Shown here: piece by piece, positions 62,339-64,000 of the stretch | Numbering within the stretch: position 1 is the first letter of the stretch | Layout of the letters: every line of letters begins with the position of its first letter | DNA from: Winogradskyella ursingii | GTDB lineage: Bacteria > Bacteroidota > Bacteroidia > Flavobacteriales > Flavobacteriaceae | NCBI RefSeq assembly: GCF_013403975.1 | Contig: NZ_JABFDH010000002.1 | Location: forward strand, 743,342 to 807,341 | DNA: 64,000 nt | Direction: 5' to 3' | The notes under the pieces: model-generated | Seen by the model: only the letters and a program-made list of their open reading frames with translations | Told to the model about the DNA's origin: nothing | Database searches by the model: none | Program-made: the position numbers and the translations under genes

Positions 62339-63103
62339 TTTTGTTATTTCTCTATTTATTAATTCAACTACTTTTTTGTTCAAATCTTTCATTCTTTTAT
62401 AGTCATCAATAATCAAAGAATTCGTAAATACTGATAAGACAAATCCATTTTTAAACACCCTATCATTTAAAAGCTTTTCTAATTCTTGGTTCGAAAGCTC
62501 TATTTTGTTGTCAAATTTTCCATTATTTGTATAAAAAACAAAGCTCTGGGCTAAAGGGTCCAGATCAACAGTAGTAAACCAAGGATTATAAAAATATTGC
62601 TCTAAATCATTTCGTAAATGTTCTCGATTTGATATTATTTCTTTATGAATTAAATCTAAATTCAGTAAGCCATTTTTTATTGAATCATTTGATATTATAG
62701 TCAAATTACCAGAGTTCAATAACTCTAAGAAAGTATTGTTGTTTCTCTGAAATTCTTGCCATATGCCCACATTAAAAGTGTGAAAATTAAACATTTGAAT
62801 ATTTTCTACTGGCTTACCATTAAAGTGTTCCAGGGCGATTTGAGCAGAGTTTACTATACTTTCTCTAATTCCGGTGTACCGTTCAAGTTCGCTTTCTTCA
62901 AAAATTAAATCACTTTTTAAATTTTTCAAGAACTGCACTTCTTTAGCTCTTTGTTTATTCAATTCATTAGAATTATTGATTTGTAGTGCAATTAAGATTC
63001 CAATTACAACAAGAATTATCTCTCCAATTGCGTAAATCAAGTACTTACTGAATTTATTTTCAGAAAGTAGATTTTGTCTAATTTTTCTAAAGAATTTTAT
63101 CAT
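62333..63103 (-). CDS. DUF6090 family protein, copy 2
   Basis: 256 residues. The first about 50 residues are nearly identical to copy 1 (MIKFFRKIRQ, ENKFSKYLIYA, GEIILVVIGILIALQ), while the C-terminal 200 are unrelated or strongly diverged. One transmembrane helix. The ectodomain is acidic and rich in Asn, Leu and Glu, with LLNSGNLTIISNDSIK and LINREITKG at the end. The TAA stop is formed by the edge of repeat C. Function unknown. Confidence 0.85.
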   Translation of the reverse strand: MIKFFRKIRQNLLSENKFSKYLIYAIGEIILVVIGILIALQINNSNELNKQRAKEVQFLKNLKSDLIFEESELERYTGIRESIVNSAQIALEHFNGKPVENIQMFNFHTFNVGIWQEFQRNNNTFLELLNSGNLTIISNDSIKNGLLNLDLIHKEIISNREHLRNDLEQYFYNPWFTTVDLDPLAQSFVFYTNNGKFDNKIELSNQELEKLLNDRVFKNGFVLSVFTNSLIIDDYKRMKDLNKKVVELINREITKG

Positions 63104-63151
63104 TGGTTAATGGTTGGTCATCATGAAGGCTAGCGTGTGTGTAAAAGGTTA

Positions 63152-63258
63152 GTTGCGTGTTTAAGTACCTAATTTAGCAAATAAAAACTGAAAAGAAAAT
63201 CCGCGAGAATTTTCGTAAGTAAGCTATTACTAGCCATTAATTATAAACGTTGTTGTAC
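63152..63258 (-). repeat. Structured spacer repeat D
   Basis: It runs from GTTGCGT to GTTGTAC, with core hairpin GAAAATCC-GCGA-GAATTTTC at 63195-63214 and AATTTAGCAAATA upstream. It overlaps the 3' end of the gene ending at 63237, whose last residues (YNNVYN) it encodes. Confidence 0.8.
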
Positions 63259-63893
63259 ACAGTTTTTATTTTTCCTTTTTTAATTAATTCACTTCTTTTT
63301 TCCGAATTACTTTGTTCTGTAAAATTCTCTCCAATTCTTACAAAGTCGTATGGAATATATTTGATTTCTGATTCAATAGTTTTTTCGAAACTACTTTCTC
63401 CATAAGCCAAAAGTGTCGTCCTTTCAGAAGTTTCAGAGCTTAATAAGACTCTTTTTAATTGTCCGTTTTTTTGTTTAAGAAAAACTCTAAATCGAGAGCT
63501 TTGTAATTCCAATTCAGTTGGGTAAAAAGCAATTCCGTTTTCATCAAATATTATTTGTTTTCGCCTATTTTTTTTCTCAAATGTTTGTCCGAAATCAACA
63601 TTATCTACAATTATTGCAGTTCCTTTAAAGTCATATGGTAGTATTAAATCTACTTTTTGAATGTCAGCGTAATAAAAAGAAATTGAAGAATATCCTTTCA
63701 TTACTGGATAAAATAAAACTGCTGGGATTAAAATCCAAAGTAATTTTTGTTTGATATTTAAATTCCCAAGTAGAAGCGTAATAATTCCAATTATATATAT
63801 TGGAAGTCCGATAATGAAGCCAAAATAAATGAAAAATGGAATTAAAAATCCAAGTATTAATAATGATATTCCAATTTTGTCAATTTTATTCAT
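63237..63893 (-). CDS. Hypothetical multi-pass membrane protein in cassette-like array
   Basis: 218 residues with three hydrophobic segments in the first 75 (GISLLILGFLIPFFIYFGFI, GLPIYIIGIITLLLG, LLWILIPAVLFYPVM), then a soluble part of about 140 residues with beta character (DLILPYDFKGTAIIVDNVDFG). No family that I recognise. Its C-terminal residues come from repeat D. It is the rightmost complete gene, on the same strand as the other array genes. Confidence 0.65.
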   Translation of the reverse strand: MNKIDKIGISLLILGFLIPFFIYFGFIIGLPIYIIGIITLLLGNLNIKQKLLWILIPAVLFYPVMKGYSSISFYYADIQKVDLILPYDFKGTAIIVDNVDFGQTFEKKNRRKQIIFDENGIAFYPTELELQSSRFRVFLKQKNGQLKRVLLSSETSERTTLLAYGESSFEKTIESEIKYIPYDFVRIGENFTEQSNSEKRSELIKKGKIKTVYNNVYN

Positions 63894-64000
63894 TTTTTAA
63901 TGTCAGTTCTGATTTTTCTTAAATGTCTAGTCCTGAAATATGGCTACAGGTTAAAATTGATTTACGCTGTTAATTTATATACCATATTTGGTGTTTTATA
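63894..64000. other. Right-edge gene-free sequence, unassigned
   Basis: About 107 bp upstream of the last gene. On the minus strand it contains CCTGTAGCCATATTTCAGG, a weak inverted repeat, and no match to repeats A-D that I can see. A further array unit may lie beyond the edge. Confidence 0.3.

Noticed and set aside
60773..63258. Canonical integron attC sites
   Set aside because: The edges GTTGTGT, GTTAGCC and GTTGTAC do not fit GTTRRRY with a matching RYYYAAC partner, and no integrase is in the window. I keep only cassette-like as a description.

Overview
The window is low-GC DNA from a member of the Flavobacteriaceae (Bacteroidota). The evidence is a gldH gliding gene at the left edge, a type IX secretion C-terminal domain on a large protease, Bacteroidota-type -7 promoter boxes (TAnnTTTG), a hemC-hemD fusion, an SDR-type threonine dehydrogenase, and families largely confined to this phylum such as DUF6090. 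I cannot name the genus. Most of the window is ordinary chromosomal core; the accessory material is concentrated at 21.6-22.1 kb and from 60.7 kb to the right end.

Layout. 0-4 kb: end of gldH, a class A penicillin-binding protein, and a 3-oxoacid CoA-transferase pair closed by a strong terminator. 4-6 kb: a degenerate repeat with a possible 41-residue ORF, then a duplicated ABC ATPase. 6.2-10.9 kb: a modular secreted metalloprotease. 11-17.3 kb: housekeeping and membrane genes (PolB-type exonuclease, serine hydrolase, alkyl-DNA methyltransferase, CBS/CNNM protein, CPBP protease). 17.3-36 kb: a haem biosynthesis region. A minus-strand operon runs hemA, hemC-hemD, a four-helix-bundle gene, hemE, EI24 protein, GNAT, hemF, hemB. 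A divergent AraC regulator, a TraB/GumN protein, hemH, a MATE exporter, a secreted beta-propeller protein and hemJ follow. Together these cover glutamyl-tRNA to haem except for the hemL step. 36-44.4 kb: orphan histidine kinase, crotonase, radical SAM protein, AraC regulator, and lipid genes (acyl-ACP desaturase, PlsC). 44.4-54.7 kb: metal handling, with a DtxR-family repressor leading a Mn/Zn/Fe-type ABC operon, then feoA-feoB with a small Cys-rich partner, then an SCO copper chaperone. 54.8-60.7 kb: rseP, tRNA-Asn, threonine dehydrogenase and small envelope or regulatory genes.

The two most unusual structures are these. First, a 476-bp module (21623-22098) sits exactly between the hemC-hemD stop and the hemE start. 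It consists of a four-helix-bundle gene bounded by 34-bp imperfect terminal inverted repeats made of heptamer units. Second, the right end (about 60.77-63.9 kb) is a cassette-like array. Four same-strand small genes of unknown function, two of them paralogous DUF6090 genes, each end at or inside a roughly 100-120 bp structured repeat; three of the four repeats share a core hairpin of the form AGTCC-TCGC-GGACT. No integrase or transposase lies in the window, so mobility of either structure is inference.

A third point of interest is the metal operon. It has a perfect 10-bp inverted repeat over the predicted start site of the repressor gene, and both permeases carry winged-helix-like C-terminal extensions.
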